Shown here: one piece after another, positions 8,328 through 16,964 of the stretch
Layout of the letters: each line of letters starts with the position of its first letter
Position numbering within the stretch: the first letter of the stretch is position 1
NCBI RefSeq assembly: GCF_002835665.1
Contig: NZ_PIZV01000066.1
Span: forward strand, 1 to 38,183
Length of the DNA stretch: 38,183 nucleotides
DNA from: Chryseobacterium sp. PMSZPI
Lineage (GTDB): Bacteria > Bacteroidota > Bacteroidia > Flavobacteriales > Weeksellaceae
Direction: 5' to 3'
The notes under the pieces: model-generated
Databases searched by the model: none
Seen by the model: the letters and a program-made list of their open reading frames with translations, nothing else
Told to the model about the DNA's origin: nothing
Translations under genes and position numbers: made by a program

Positions 8328-8861
8328 ATGCAAGTTCCGAACATTGATTTTATTATAAAAACTGCTCTTCAGGCAGAATCTGAAGTTAAATATCCTGCCA
8401 AAAAAATTCTTCTGGATGAAGGAGAAATATCTACCAAGATGTTTTTTGTAAAAAGTGGAGCCCTGAGAGAATATTTTTATCAGGATGGCCGTGAGCTTAC
8501 CCTGGAATTTATTACAGAAGGACAGGCTGTAGCTTCTTTTGAGAGTTTTCTTAACGGAACCAAAAGCCAATTTATCATTGAAACATTGGAGCCTACTATT
8601 GTATATGAACTGGAAGCAGAAAGTTTCCGAGAATTGATCAATAATCAGAGTTTTCAGCAGACTTTTAATCCACTCTTTTATCAACGTTTCGGCGAGATTA
8701 CCCAACGATTGATGTCTTTTATAAAAGATTCTCCTCAAAAAAGATATGAAGACCTTTTAAAAGACAGACCAGAACTTTTATTACGGTTTCCACAACATTA
8801 TATTGCATCCTATCTTGGGATCACCAGTGTGTCTTTGAGCAGAATCAGAAACCGCAGGTAA
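8328..8861 (+). CDS. Crp/Fnr family transcriptional regulator (177 aa)
   Basis: Residues about 20-110 form a cyclic-nucleotide-binding-like beta barrel ('DEGEISTKMFFVKSGALREY', GRELTLEFITEGQAVASFESF). The C-terminus is a winged HTH with 'FPQHYIASYLGITSVSLSRI'. The protein ends RNRR, slightly shorter than the usual 190 residues. The PGEAALRS-type cAMP pocket of E. coli CRP is not visible, so cAMP binding is not predicted. An NTF2-like protein follows 70 nt downstream with its own -7 box. Confidence 0.88.
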   Translation: MQVPNIDFIIKTALQAESEVKYPAKKILLDEGEISTKMFFVKSGALREYFYQDGRELTLEFITEGQAVASFESFLNGTKSQFIIETLEPTIVYELEAESFRELINNQSFQQTFNPLFYQRFGEITQRLMSFIKDSPQKRYEDLLKDRPELLLRFPQHYIASYLGITSVSLSRIRNRR

Positions 8862-8902
8862 TTTCTTTACAATTGTTATCGTCCGAAGGCTGATCCTGGA
8901 TA

Positions 8903-8910
8903 TAATTTTG
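8903..8910 (+). promoter_or_regulatory. -7 promoter box of the NTF2-like gene
   Basis: TAATTTTG matches TAnnTTTG, 21 nt before the ATG at 8932. The nearest upstream TTG (8873-8875) is 27 nt away, longer than usual. Confidence 0.35.
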
Positions 8911-8931
8911 CTTCATATTTAATATTAAGCT

Positions 8932-9315
8932 ATGAAAAATTTTATCCAAGACGTTTTTGCTCATGTTTTAGAAAATCCTGTATTTGATGAAATATTAATT
9001 GAAACGTATTTCTCAAAAGACTATGTGCAATTCGTTGATCATCTACAATTGGATTATGAAGACTTTGTTCTACATATCAAAAAATTGAAAGAAAAGATTT
9101 CCAAACAAAGCATTGAAATTCTTCATTATGCAGAAAACGGAAATATCATTTTCACCAATCATCATGTAGAATCTTTGTTAAAAGATGGAAGCATGGTCAA
9201 GCATAAAGTATTGGCAGAATTTACCATTCAAAATGGGAAAATTATTCAATGTGATGAATTGACTTTACTACTGGAAGGTTCCCAAACAGAAAAGAATCTG
9301 GGTTCTGAAATGTAA
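8932..9315 (+). CDS. SnoaL/NTF2-like family protein (127 aa)
   Basis: The length and pattern fit a small cone-shaped NTF2/SnoaL-like fold: a helical N-terminus (ETYFSKDYVQFVDHLQLDYEDF) followed by a beta sheet (IEILHYAENGNIIFTNHHVESLL, KVLAEFTIQNGKIIQCDEL). The phrase 'EFTIQNGKIIQCDEL' is the typical SnoaL strand pair. Members act as small enzymes or ligand carriers; no catalytic assignment is possible. It is a neighbour of the Crp/Fnr regulator, which may control it (inference). Confidence 0.75.
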   Translation: MKNFIQDVFAHVLENPVFDEILIETYFSKDYVQFVDHLQLDYEDFVLHIKKLKEKISKQSIEILHYAENGNIIFTNHHVESLLKDGSMVKHKVLAEFTIQNGKIIQCDELTLLLEGSQTEKNLGSEM

Positions 9316-9372
9316 ATTTAAATCTAACAATTCATTTATGGTTTTCCGTAAATATTCCATGCTTACAATCCT

Positions 9373-9380
9373 TAATTTTG
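9373..9380 (+). promoter_or_regulatory. -7 promoter box of the DUF4236 gene
   Basis: TAATTTTG matches TAnnTTTG, 31 nt before the ATG at 9412. No -33 TTG is seen. Confidence 0.35.
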
Positions 9381-9411
9381 ATTAGTATATTAATTTCTTA
9401 AAATAATAACC

Positions 9412-10527
9412 ATGGCATGGAGCTACAGAAAGAGAATCAAGGTGATTCCCGGAATACATCTTAATTTCAGTAAAAGAGGGATTTCAACATCAATTGGTAT
9501 AAAGGGGGCAAGCATTAATTTTAGCAAGTCAGGAACCACAGTGTCAACCAGTGTTCTTGGATTTTCGAATCGTTATAAGTTATCAGATTCCGGATCAAGA
9601 TCTCGTCCAATCTTATCAAATCCTGAACCCAATATTGACTATTCTTTTCTAATTGATGACAATATTTTCAGTGCTGAAATTCATGAAATTACCAGTCAGA
9701 ATATGCAGGGTATTAAAGAAGCTATTATCCTAGCTCATCAACAGAAAAAAGAGCTCATATCAGATCTTCGGAAAATCAGGCTAACCCTTTCTATAACAAA
9801 AACAAAGAAAATACTGAGTTATGTATTTCTATTTGGGTTGATTAATAAAAAAATTTCTAAAAATACAAACCGCGATATAAAAATACAACAAGAAGCCATC
9901 AATCAGACAAAAAAAATGATAGAGAGTTGCTATGTAAATCTCGAAATTGATTTTGATTGTGAAATTAAAAGAAAATTTGAAAAGGTTTATGAGAGCTTTC
10001 AAAAACTTACAACATCACATAAAATATGGGATATTACAAGTGCTTATATTCAGGACAGAGTAGCTATGCGTTCCTCTGCAAGTACTCTTGTCAATAGGCG
10101 GGAAGTTCATTTTTCACTAAAATCAATTCCTTATATAAAATCAGACTTTCAGGCACTCTATATGAAAAATGCCAACGGAGCAGATCTTTATATTTATCCA
10201 ACATTTATAGTGATGTATAACAATGAAAACAGCTTTGCCATCATCGGAATCAAAGAGTTAAATTTATTGCATACTTATACTCGCTTTACTGAAACATCAG
10301 CAGTCCCAAAAGATTCAAAAATAATTGGGCAAACATGGGCAAAAGTTAACAAAAATGGAACTCGCGACAAAAGATTTAAAAATAACTATCAAATTCCGGT
10401 TGTCCGCTACGGACATCTTAAGCTTTCTACTCATACAGGTGTTTGTGAAGAATATGAATTAAGTAATTATGAACTGACAGAAGAATTTGGTCAAGCTTTC
10501 AAAGACTTTCAGTCTGAATTCAAATAA
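9412..10527 (+). CDS. DUF4236 domain-containing protein (371 aa)
   Basis: The first 55 residues match the DUF4236 pattern: an (R/K)KRIKVIPGIHLNFSKRGIS opening, then 'TSIGIKGASINFSKSGTT' and a Gly/Ser-rich end. That domain is widespread, of unknown function, and usually sits at the N-terminus of small proteins. Here it is followed by about 310 residues: a helical, Lys-rich part at 85-200 (QQKKELISDLRKIR, ...KKMIESCYVNLEID) and a mixed part with the pattern YPTFIVMYNNENSFAIIGIKEL near 255. There is no signal peptide. I do not recognise the C-terminal region. Confidence 0.75.
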   Translation: MAWSYRKRIKVIPGIHLNFSKRGISTSIGIKGASINFSKSGTTVSTSVLGFSNRYKLSDSGSRSRPILSNPEPNIDYSFLIDDNIFSAEIHEITSQNMQGIKEAIILAHQQKKELISDLRKIRLTLSITKTKKILSYVFLFGLINKKISKNTNRDIKIQQEAINQTKKMIESCYVNLEIDFDCEIKRKFEKVYESFQKLTTSHKIWDITSAYIQDRVAMRSSASTLVNRREVHFSLKSIPYIKSDFQALYMKNANGADLYIYPTFIVMYNNENSFAIIGIKELNLLHTYTRFTETSAVPKDSKIIGQTWAKVNKNGTRDKRFKNNYQIPVVRYGHLKLSTHTGVCEEYELSNYELTEEFGQAFKDFQSEFK

Positions 10528-10625
10528 GTCTATAAAATTAAAAAAAGATTGTTTTCATTTTGTTAGGCTATATTTTTTCCCAGCTTGTACATTAACGATT
10601 ATGATATTTTTAATTTTTAACTTAT

Positions 10626-10724
10626 AAGCCATTAAGAAAGTTCGATTCTTAAAGGGATTAAGAGATTGCTTTATCTTTGGCTCGCAATGCCAGTACGGCA
10701 AACTTTATTTTTTCTTAATGGTTT
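10626..10724. repeat. Imperfect palindromic intergenic repeat R1
   Basis: CCATTAAGAAA (10629-10639) and TTTCTTAATGG (10711-10721) are perfect 11-bp inverted arms around about 70 nt. Arm sequence and layout resemble the intergenic repeats at 14308-14485 and 20726-20850. It lies between the DUF4236 gene and the convergent UvrA-like gene. Confidence 0.6.
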
Positions 10725-10744
10725 ATTTCTCCTTTTCAATTATT

Positions 10745-12994
10745 CTAGTAAATATGCTTCCGTAGAAATTCAGCGGTATAGGACGTTTTATTTTTTAATA
10801 AATCTTCCGGAGTTCCTTCAAAAACGATCTTTCCGCCATATTTTCCTGCACCGATGCCAATATCAATAATCCAGTCGGCCTGTGCTATAATATCCAGATT
10901 ATGTTCAATCACAATTAATGTATTCCCCAGATCTACAAGACGATTAAAAAATATAAGCAGCTTCTGAGTATCACTTGGATGTAAACCTGTACTCGGTTCA
11001 TCTAAAATAATGGTTTGATTGCTATTTTTCAATTCTTTCGTCAGTTTAAGACGCTGCCTTTCTCCTCCGGAAAAACTGTCTAACCTTTGCCCTAATGTCA
11101 GGTAATCCAATCCCAATTGTAACAATAAATCAAAATTTTTGAGAATAGATTCTTCTGTAAAGAAATGAACAGCTTCAGAAACCGTCAGATCCATTACCTC
11201 TGCAATGGTTTTCCCGTTGTATGCATACTGCAATACATCAGGATTAAAGCCTGAACCACCACAAACTTCACAAGGCTGTTCAATATCATCCATAAAAGCA
11301 AGGTCTATTCTTTCCACTCCCAGCCCTTTACAATTGAGACAAGCTCCTTCACTGTTTCTGCTGAACAGTTTGTCTGAAATATGATTAACCTGGGCAAAAA
11401 GTTTTCGCACAGTATCTGATATACCCAGATAGGTAAGCAAATTGGATCGGGCACTGGCCGCAAACAAAGACTGATCTATAATAGTCACTTCCGGATAAAA
11501 ATCCGGCAACACACGATTAATCAATGTACTTTTTCCTGATCCTGCCACTCCGGTAACGACGGTCATTACTCTGGTGGGAATGTTAACACTTACATTTTTA
11601 AGATTGTATAAATTGGCATTTTTAATTTCAAGATATCCTCTCGGCTTTCTGAATTCCTTCCTCAAAGCAGGTTTCCTGGCAAAGTATGCCCCTGTCTTCC
11701 CTTTTGAAGTTTTTAAATGTTCAAATGTTCCTTCGTATACTACTTTTCCTCCGTTCTTTCCGGAGCCGGGACCTATATCTATAACATGATCTGCCATTGT
11801 AATCAGATCGGGATCATGTTCTACGATTAAAACAGAATTCCCTTTATCCCTGATTTGCATGATGATCGATATGATATTTTGCAGGTCTTTGGGATGAAGG
11901 CCAATACTTGGTTCATCAAAAATATATAACAGATCAACCAAACTGTTTCCCAGACTTCGTACCATTTTTATCCGTTGGGATTCTCCACCTGAAAGGGAAT
12001 TGGTATTTCTATCTAATGTAAGATATTGCAGGCCAATCGTTATTATATTTTGTAACTTTGTTGAAAGTTCATTGATAATCACTTCATACGTTTGGGTATC
12101 CAACGAAGTAATGAATTCCAGTAATTCATCAACAGAAAGGGCACTACAATCTGCTATATTTTTTCCTTTGATTTTGCAGGACAAGATTTTTTCGTTCAGG
12201 CGTTGTCCCTCACATACCGGGCATGTTTTTGTAATGACAACATGATTCAAGGCATCTTTTCTTGTTATATTTTCTTTAGAATCTTTTTTCAGAAACGCTT
12301 TTTCAATCCGGGGAATTATCCCTTCATATTTTACTGTTTTTCCCCAATCTTTATGTGGATGCCTGGGTTTATGTTCCGGTGCATATAAAAGCATTTCCCA
12401 TTCCTCTTCGGAAAAGTCCTTCAGCTTTTTATCATTATCAAAATAACCGGATAAAGTATATCTTGTTAAACGCCATCCTCCCGGTTGGAATGTAGGAAAC
12501 TGAATTGCTCCTTCATGTAAAGACTTATTCTTATCAATTAAAGTATTTATATTCAATGTCTGAACAAAGCCTAAGCCTTCACACTCAGGGCACATGCCCT
12601 GGGGATTATTAAATGAAAAAACATTGGAATACCCTACAAATGGCTCTCCTAATCTGGAAAATAGCAATCGTAAAGAAGCAGAAATATCAGCTGCTGTTCC
12701 CACAGTAGATCTTGCATTCCCTCCCAATCGCTTCTGATTGATGATAATTGGAACGTTAAGGTTTTCAATTTTATCAACATCCGGTACTCCGTAATGTTGC
12801 AGACGATTTCTGACAAAGCTGTTCTGAGTCTCATTAATTTGTCGTTGGGCTTCTGCTCCGATAGTTTCAAAAACCAGCGATGATTTTCCCGATCCCGATA
12901 CCCCGGTAAAGACCACAACCTTATGCTTTGGAATTTTTATGGAAATATTTTTGAGATTATTTTGCCTTGCATTGGTAATTTCTATATTTTCCAT
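10745..12994 (-). CDS. UvrA2-like ABC ATPase (749 aa)
   Basis: Two UvrA-type ABC halves are complete: Walker [10 protein letters not shown] (31-39) and GVAGSGKST (482-490), signatures LSGGESQ (334-340) and FSGGERQ (641-647), and Walker B YIFDEPS and IILDEPS. Zinc-module CxxC pairs are at C135/C138, C258/C261, C552/C555 and C575/C578. At 749 residues it is about 190 shorter than housekeeping UvrA. That fits the UvrA2-type paralogues, which I recall as missing the UvrB-binding domain and as being linked to DNA-binding drug tolerance. Divergent from a MarR regulator over a shared operator, it is probably an inducible protection gene rather than the core repair UvrA (inference). Confidence 0.88.
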   Translation of the reverse strand: MENIEITNARQNNLKNISIKIPKHKVVVFTGVSGSGKSSLVFETIGAEAQRQINETQNSFVRNRLQHYGVPDVDKIENLNVPIIINQKRLGGNARSTVGTAADISASLRLLFSRLGEPFVGYSNVFSFNNPQGMCPECEGLGFVQTLNINTLIDKNKSLHEGAIQFPTFQPGGWRLTRYTLSGYFDNDKKLKDFSEEEWEMLLYAPEHKPRHPHKDWGKTVKYEGIIPRIEKAFLKKDSKENITRKDALNHVVITKTCPVCEGQRLNEKILSCKIKGKNIADCSALSVDELLEFITSLDTQTYEVIINELSTKLQNIITIGLQYLTLDRNTNSLSGGESQRIKMVRSLGNSLVDLLYIFDEPSIGLHPKDLQNIISIIMQIRDKGNSVLIVEHDPDLITMADHVIDIGPGSGKNGGKVVYEGTFEHLKTSKGKTGAYFARKPALRKEFRKPRGYLEIKNANLYNLKNVSVNIPTRVMTVVTGVAGSGKSTLINRVLPDFYPEVTIIDQSLFAASARSNLLTYLGISDTVRKLFAQVNHISDKLFSRNSEGACLNCKGLGVERIDLAFMDDIEQPCEVCGGSGFNPDVLQYAYNGKTIAEVMDLTVSEAVHFFTEESILKNFDLLLQLGLDYLTLGQRLDSFSGGERQRLKLTKELKNSNQTIILDEPSTGLHPSDTQKLLIFFNRLVDLGNTLIVIEHNLDIIAQADWIIDIGIGAGKYGGKIVFEGTPEDLLKNKTSYTAEFLRKHIY

Positions 12995-13005
12995 GGTAAA
13001 AATGA

Positions 13006-13033
13006 TTAACTTTGTTAATAGTTAACTAAATTA
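13006..13033. promoter_or_regulatory. Shared operator and -7 boxes between the UvrA2-like and MarR genes
   Basis: Two overlapping dyads are present: TTAAC-TTT-GTTAA (13006-13018) and GTTAA-TAG-TTAAC (13014-13026). The plus-strand -7 box TAACTTTG (13007-13014) of the MarR gene lies inside the first. A near-consensus minus-strand box TAATTTAG (plus 13026-13033) overlaps the second. A dimer bound here would block both directions; binding by the MarR protein itself is inferred. Confidence 0.6.
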
Positions 13034-13045
13034 AGTATATTTTTC

Positions 13046-13468
13046 ATGAAAACCATTGAAAAAGAGTTTTTTAACACCTTTACTGACTTTCAATGTCTTA
13101 TTCTGGCTCACATGAATCGGGGAGATATTAATGGTGTTACAGCCACACACTATAATATCATTGAATTTATCCTGAGAAAAGAAAATGCAACAGGAAAAGG
13201 AATCGCAATAGCATTTAATATCAGTCAGGCAGCTATTTCAAAGCAGTTAAAATTTTTAATTAACCATGATTTCATCATCCAGAAACAAGATGAAAACGAT
13301 CGCAGAAAATTCAACCTTTCTGTGACGGAAAAAGGGAAGTTTATTATACAAAATTCGGAGACTTTCCGTAAAAATATTACTCAACAGACCGCTTCCATAC
13401 TGACTTCAAGAGAATTGGAAGATTTTAATTATTTGTTAAGCAAAGTATTACATCAAATCAAGCTTTAA
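13046..13468 (+). CDS. MarR family transcriptional regulator (140 aa)
   Basis: Winged HTH with 'GKGIAIAFNISQAAISKQLK' as the recognition part and DENDRRKFNLSVTEKGK as the typical MarR wing (DxRxxxLxLTxKG pattern). Helices at both ends (MKTIEKEFFNTFTDFQCLILAH and LEDFNYLLSKVLHQIKL) would form the dimer interface. It is divergent from the UvrA2-like gene, with a palindromic operator between them, so autorepression plus control of that gene is likely. Its last 4 nt overlap the end of the convergent hydroxylase gene. Confidence 0.9.
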   Translation: MKTIEKEFFNTFTDFQCLILAHMNRGDINGVTATHYNIIEFILRKENATGKGIAIAFNISQAAISKQLKFLINHDFIIQKQDENDRRKFNLSVTEKGKFIIQNSETFRKNITQQTASILTSRELEDFNYLLSKVLHQIKL

Positions 13469-14193
13469 TTTTTATAGGTACCAAACAGCCTGTCCCAAAT
13501 AGAAGTATAAAAACCAAAATTCTTTGTTTCATTTAAATGATGCAGATTATGAAATCTGGTTGTTCCTACAAAAAAACGGTCAAATTGAGCCGGAAAAAAT
13601 TCTCTGTTGAGATGTCCTATAGTTCCCCAGATAAGATTAATCAACAAATAGATTGAAATTGAAACAACAGAAAAATCATAACACATCAATAAAATCAACA
13701 TCATCAATCCGAATCCTATTGTTTCGAAAGGGTGCAACACAAACAGGCTTAAAAAATTCGTACTCGTATGCTCATGATGCTTACCGTGCAGCATTTTATA
13801 CACCAGTGGTACATGAGCTGCATAATGAAAGAAATACATCAAAAGATCCATTAAAAGAAGCAATGCAAGAACCTCCAGACATAAAGTCCCTACAGATAAC
13901 TTCTGCCCTAATTCAATCCATCCGTTTTTCCACAAAAAAACACCTATCAATAGAACAGAACTATTACAAACAACGGTAAAAAGACTAAGATAAATGTCTG
14001 AGACCGTAATAGGATGGTTTTTCTCTTGTAATGGACTTTTATGACAAGTTTTATCAATAAAAATATAAAGTCCGATGGAGAATGAATACAAAAATATATT
14101 GATGATAAGACTGAAGGTCATCCACTGTGACCAGGAAAATTGCCAAAACATTTCTAAATAACCGGAAAGTTCAGTCTCATTAAAACTCATCAT
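13465..14193 (-). CDS. Fatty-acid hydroxylase / sterol desaturase superfamily membrane protein (242 aa)
   Basis: Several hydrophobic segments (about 24-46, 68-90, 103-122, 158-192) and the diiron histidine clusters are visible: H123/H127 (HYAAH), H136/H139/H140/H142 (HGKHHEH), H194, and H215/H218/H219 (HNLHH). This is the ERG3/fatty-acid hydroxylase pattern, an integral-membrane non-haem diiron oxygenase. The substrate could be a fatty acid, sphingolipid or isoprenoid. ATG 14190 is an alternative start one codon later. It is convergent with the MarR gene with a 4-nt overlap. Confidence 0.85.
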   Translation of the reverse strand: MMSFNETELSGYLEMFWQFSWSQWMTFSLIINIFLYSFSIGLYIFIDKTCHKSPLQEKNHPITVSDIYLSLFTVVCNSSVLLIGVFLWKNGWIELGQKLSVGTLCLEVLALLLLMDLLMYFFHYAAHVPLVYKMLHGKHHEHTSTNFLSLFVLHPFETIGFGLMMLILLMCYDFSVVSISIYLLINLIWGTIGHLNREFFPAQFDRFFVGTTRFHNLHHLNETKNFGFYTSIWDRLFGTYKN

Positions 14194-14307
14194 CTGCTAA
14201 CTTAATGGTATAAATGTATGAAATTCACAATAAACAATTGTATTTACATATGAAGTTTATCGGAATCATTTACATAGAATTTTTAAACTTTTATATTGAT
14301 TATTTTT

Positions 14308-14485
14308 AACCACAAAAGATTTAACCACTTAAGTTTTTTTTAGAGCCAGGCCTTATGCATAATAAGGACACCTAAGCTTTGTGAAAATCTTTGATTTTCA
14401 TCTTATGTGGACTTTTCTACGGAATTGTTTTAAATAAACTTACTTAAGTGAACTAAAGTGTTTTAAAATGAAAGCTTCTGTGGTT
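14308..14485. repeat. Nested palindromic intergenic repeat R2
   Basis: Outer arms AACCACAAAAG (14308-14318) and CTTCTGTGGTT (14475-14485) match at 10 of 11 positions. Inner arms CACTTAAG (14326-14333) and CTTAAGTG (14443-14450) are perfect. No target duplication is obvious. It fills most of the 360-bp gap between the hydroxylase and the secreted protein gene; besides it I see only the terminator at 14513. Confidence 0.6.
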
Positions 14486-14512
14486 TATAAAGTTTAAACA
14501 ACTTTACAATAA

Positions 14513-14533
14513 AATCCTGCACTTGCAGGACTT
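14513..14533 (-). terminator. Hairpin after the 14554-15069 gene
   Basis: TCCTGCA and TGCAGGA flank a 2-nt centre (about 14514-14529). On the minus strand the hairpin is followed by TTTTATTG, and it lies about 25 nt after the stop codon. Confidence 0.6.
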
Positions 14534-14553
14534 TTATCTATCAATTCTGTTAA

Positions 14554-15069
14554 TTATGGAAATAGAATATCTGCTACACAAGCAGAATCTTCAGATTGTG
14601 ATTGAATACATTCTTTTACCTCATCCATATGCTGTTCAAACAAATTCATAATCAGATCTACAGTCACCCCTTCAAATTGCTTTTCTACCCATGGTTTAAT
14701 ACATTGTAAGATCTCTTCATCTGACTTATTCACTGTTATACAAGAACGAATATCCGGTACTGCTGTCACGATTGATTGTCGAAATGTCTTCTGAATCAGG
14801 CTTTGTACATCCATATTTTTTTCATTAGACAAAATTGCGATATCAATTTTTCCTATTCGCCCATTCTGATTGGTAAACATAAATATTTCATAGGTAACTC
14901 CGTCTGAAAGCTTACTTACTGTACTACGCACTATGGTAGCATTCATTACACTGGAGTTTTCATACATTTTGATCTTTACAACAGGAGAAGCATAAACTTT
15001 TCCAAAAGAAAAAATAAACAGACATACTGTAAAGAAAAAACATAGTCTGGAAATTATATTTGTTTTCAT
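14554..15069 (-). CDS. Secreted protein of unknown function (171 aa)
   Basis: The start is chosen at ATG 15069 (MKTNIISRLCFFFTVCLFIF), because it places a clean signal peptide (about 1-27, ending VYASP) at the N-terminus. A reading from 15093 would add eight residues. The mature part has an N-terminal beta-like region (VKIKMYENSSVMNATIV, YEIFMFTNQNGRIGKIDIAIL) and a helical end containing four cysteines (C in RSCIT, LQC, EC, SAC) that could form two disulfides in the periplasm. I do not recognise the family. It is monocistronic, flanked by repeats on both sides. Confidence 0.65.
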   Translation of the reverse strand: MKTNIISRLCFFFTVCLFIFSFGKVYASPVVKIKMYENSSVMNATIVRSTVSKLSDGVTYEIFMFTNQNGRIGKIDIAILSNEKNMDVQSLIQKTFRQSIVTAVPDIRSCITVNKSDEEILQCIKPWVEKQFEGVTVDLIMNLFEQHMDEVKECIQSQSEDSACVADILFP

Positions 15070-15318
15070 AGTATAGCATTTTATGGTACACAAATCACCA
15101 AAAGCATAATAGTCTTTATATCAATGATTTGCGCATGATAAAATTAAAAACATTTTTTTAAATCCGCTAATATTTTTTTTACTTTTTAAAAAACATTTAA
15201 TTTTCATTGGTATAATCAATGATTTTTGATTGTAACATTGAATTGCCTGCAATTTTTTTCTTTCAATATGTAAGCATTAAAAATCCCTTTCTTTATGGAT
15301 AAGAAGGGAATAATTTAT

Positions 15319-15517
15319 GGTAATTATATACAATTTTACACTAATGCAGTTATTTTATTATTATGAACTTGTCATTCTGAATGTAACGAAGTGAAATGAA
15401 GAATCTAAGCCGGATTATGAGATTCTTTTGAACTGCGTTCGCAGACCTTCAGTCTGTGTCAGAAATCGAAGATTTGACGTAGTCAATGACAATGGTGTAA
15501 AATTGTATATAGTCACC
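15319..15517. mobile_element. MITE-like element 1 with 23-bp TIRs and 8-bp target duplication
   Basis: The terminal inverted repeats are 15319-15341 and 15495-15517, matching at 21 of 23 positions with a perfect inner part ATATACAATTTTACAC / GTGTAAAATTGTATAT. The element is flanked on both sides by the direct repeat TAATTTAT (15311-15318 and 15518-15525). The 199-bp interior has no gene. It contains a core bounded by TTGTCATT (15369-15376) and AATGACAA (15485-15492) whose segment 15417-15474 recurs identically at 20507-20564. This is the expected anatomy of a non-autonomous transposon; the parent transposase is not in the window. Confidence 0.75.
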
Positions 15518-15545
15518 TAATTTATATATACTCAGTCAGATCTTT

Positions 15546-16190
15546 TTATTCCAGTACAGCTAAAGAAACTTCTTGAAAATTTGATAGCGTGTAATCCGCA
15601 ATATCAAATTTTATATTGTGATCATTATTGGTAAAAACAATTGTCTTCATTCCTGCATCTTTGGCAGCCCTCAATCCTGAACGACTATCTTCAATGGCAA
15701 TACAATATTCAGGGGAAATACCCAAATCTTTGGCAGAAGTTAAATATACTGCAGGATGAGGTTTTCCATAAAGTTCAAACTCCGATGAGTGAACGGTATC
15801 AAACAGATTCCGAATCTGAAGTTTTTCAAGGACAGCATCGGCAACCTGTAATGGAGCATTGGTAGCCAGTCCGATTTTATAATTTTTCGTTTTAAGGTTT
15901 TTAATAAATTCCTGAACCCCGGACATGGTACAATCCTCCGACTGGATATATTCAATCACTTTGGAAATCACTTTCTGTTCTACTGACACAACATCCAAAT
16001 TTTCCCACGGAAACCTTTCATACCAAAATTCGGTTACTTCTTTAGTTGTCATATATTTGGTTTGTGCGGCCAACTCTTCCGTTACCTCTACCCCGTAAGA
16101 AGAAAATACATCGAGTTCAGCTTTTGCCCAAAAGCCTTCCGAATCCACAAGAACACCATCCATGTCAAATATTACTGCTTGTAAAGTCAC
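15546..16190 (-). CDS. hxpB: HAD-superfamily phosphatase, HxpB/YniC-like (214 aa)
   Basis: HAD motif I is FDMDGVLVDSE (nucleophile D9, acid/base D11), motif II is ATNAP, motif III is the Lys of 'GKPHPAVYL', and motif IV is EDSRSG. Residues 15-80 form the helical cap of the beta-phosphoglucomutase-like subfamily. The stretch AELDVFSSYGV and the FWYERFPW segment resemble E. coli YniC (HxpB), which dephosphorylates 2-deoxyglucose-6-phosphate and hexitol phosphates. It follows the SufR-like regulator gene by 33 nt on the same strand, so the two are probably cotranscribed. The substrate is inferred from similarity only. Confidence 0.85.
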   Translation of the reverse strand: MTLQAVIFDMDGVLVDSEGFWAKAELDVFSSYGVEVTEELAAQTKYMTTKEVTEFWYERFPWENLDVVSVEQKVISKVIEYIQSEDCTMSGVQEFIKNLKTKNYKIGLATNAPLQVADAVLEKLQIRNLFDTVHSSEFELYGKPHPAVYLTSAKDLGISPEYCIAIEDSRSGLRAAKDAGMKTIVFTNNDHNIKFDIADYTLSNFQEVSLAVLE

Positions 16191-16223
16191 GTTTTTGAGT
16201 TATGAGTTATTATAGGTACAAAG

Positions 16224-16844
16224 TTATTGAGTAATCTTATAAACACAGCGTTGACCGCCTGAAATAATGTGGTCTACCCTTTCCACATGATAATCTTTCC
16301 CTATTAAAGATTGAAAATTCGATAATTCGGCACGACAAAACCCTTGACATTCGGTGGCCGCGGCACATATCGGACAATGATTTTCAATCAGAAAATAATC
16401 ATTCCCTTCTTTCTTCCATTCTGCCATGTATCCTTCCTTACTTCGTACTTCAGCTAATGCTTCCAAACGCTGTTCCAGAGATTTTGTTTTGGAGAGTACT
16501 TTCTCATATCTGTCATGAGTATTTTTTTCCCGATCAGTAATTAATAAGTTCAATGCATTTTCTCCTAAAAGATTTTTCACGGACTTCAATAGTTGTACGG
16601 TAACCTCTGCATGTGTATCCGGAAACTGAGACAAGCCTTTTTCGGTAAGGGCATAATAAGTAGATGGACGCCCCACCCCTTCACTTTTCACAGAGGATTC
16701 AATCAACCCTTCATTGGCCAGATTCAGCAAATGCTTTCTCGCCCCTTCTTTCGTGATGGATAATTCTTCAGAGATGACCAGAGAAGTTACCTCTCCTCTC
16801 ATCTTGATAAACATCAGAATACGATCTGCAGCCGGCTTCTTCAT
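16224..16844 (-). CDS. SufR-like winged-HTH regulator with C-terminal cysteine cluster (206 aa)
   Basis: The N-terminal winged HTH spans about 8-70 (GEVTSLVISEELSITKEGARKHLLNL, wing GVGRPSTYYALTEKG). A helical dimerisation stretch follows at 110-145, then a C-terminal cluster C157, C160, C166, C170 and C200. In cyanobacterial SufR the Fe-S ligands follow C-X12-C-X13-C-X14-C, from memory. Here C157 and C170 keep the X12 spacing and C200 is close to the last position, but the third is replaced (D184, with H186 nearby) and two extra cysteines appear. It is divergent from superoxide dismutase, whose promoter has a CAAC-N6-GTTG site. Its own promoter -7 box is TATATTTG (plus 16879-16886). Fe-S sensing is an inference. 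Confidence 0.82.
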   Translation of the reverse strand: MKKPAADRILMFIKMRGEVTSLVISEELSITKEGARKHLLNLANEGLIESSVKSEGVGRPSTYYALTEKGLSQFPDTHAEVTVQLLKSVKNLLGENALNLLITDREKNTHDRYEKVLSKTKSLEQRLEALAEVRSKEGYMAEWKKEGNDYFLIENHCPICAAATECQGFCRAELSNFQSLIGKDYHVERVDHIISGGQRCVYKITQ

Positions 16845-16878
16845 TTGACAATATTTAGGTTGTTTTATTTTTCAACAA

Positions 16879-16886
16879 CAAATATA
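16879..16886 (-). promoter_or_regulatory. -7 promoter box of the SufR-like regulator
   Basis: On the minus strand TATATTTG matches TAnnTTTG, 34 nt before the ATG at 16844. Just downstream lie GTTGTTTTA (16859-16867), the same 9-mer as one arm of the operator at 16980, and CAACAAC (16873-16879), so autoregulation is possible. Confidence 0.45.
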
Positions 16887-16964
16887 GTCATTTTCTATAA
16901 TCTTCATTAAAAAACAACAACAAACTCATTTAAAGCATATTAGTATTTTAAAATCAAAAACACA

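Noticed and set aside
10666..10869. 67-residue plus-strand open frame
   Set aside because: It overlaps palindromic repeat R1 and the end of the UvrA2-like gene and has no family features.
10745..12994. Calling the ABC protein the housekeeping uvrA
   Set aside because: It is about 190 residues short and paired with a MarR regulator; it fits a UvrA2-type paralogue.
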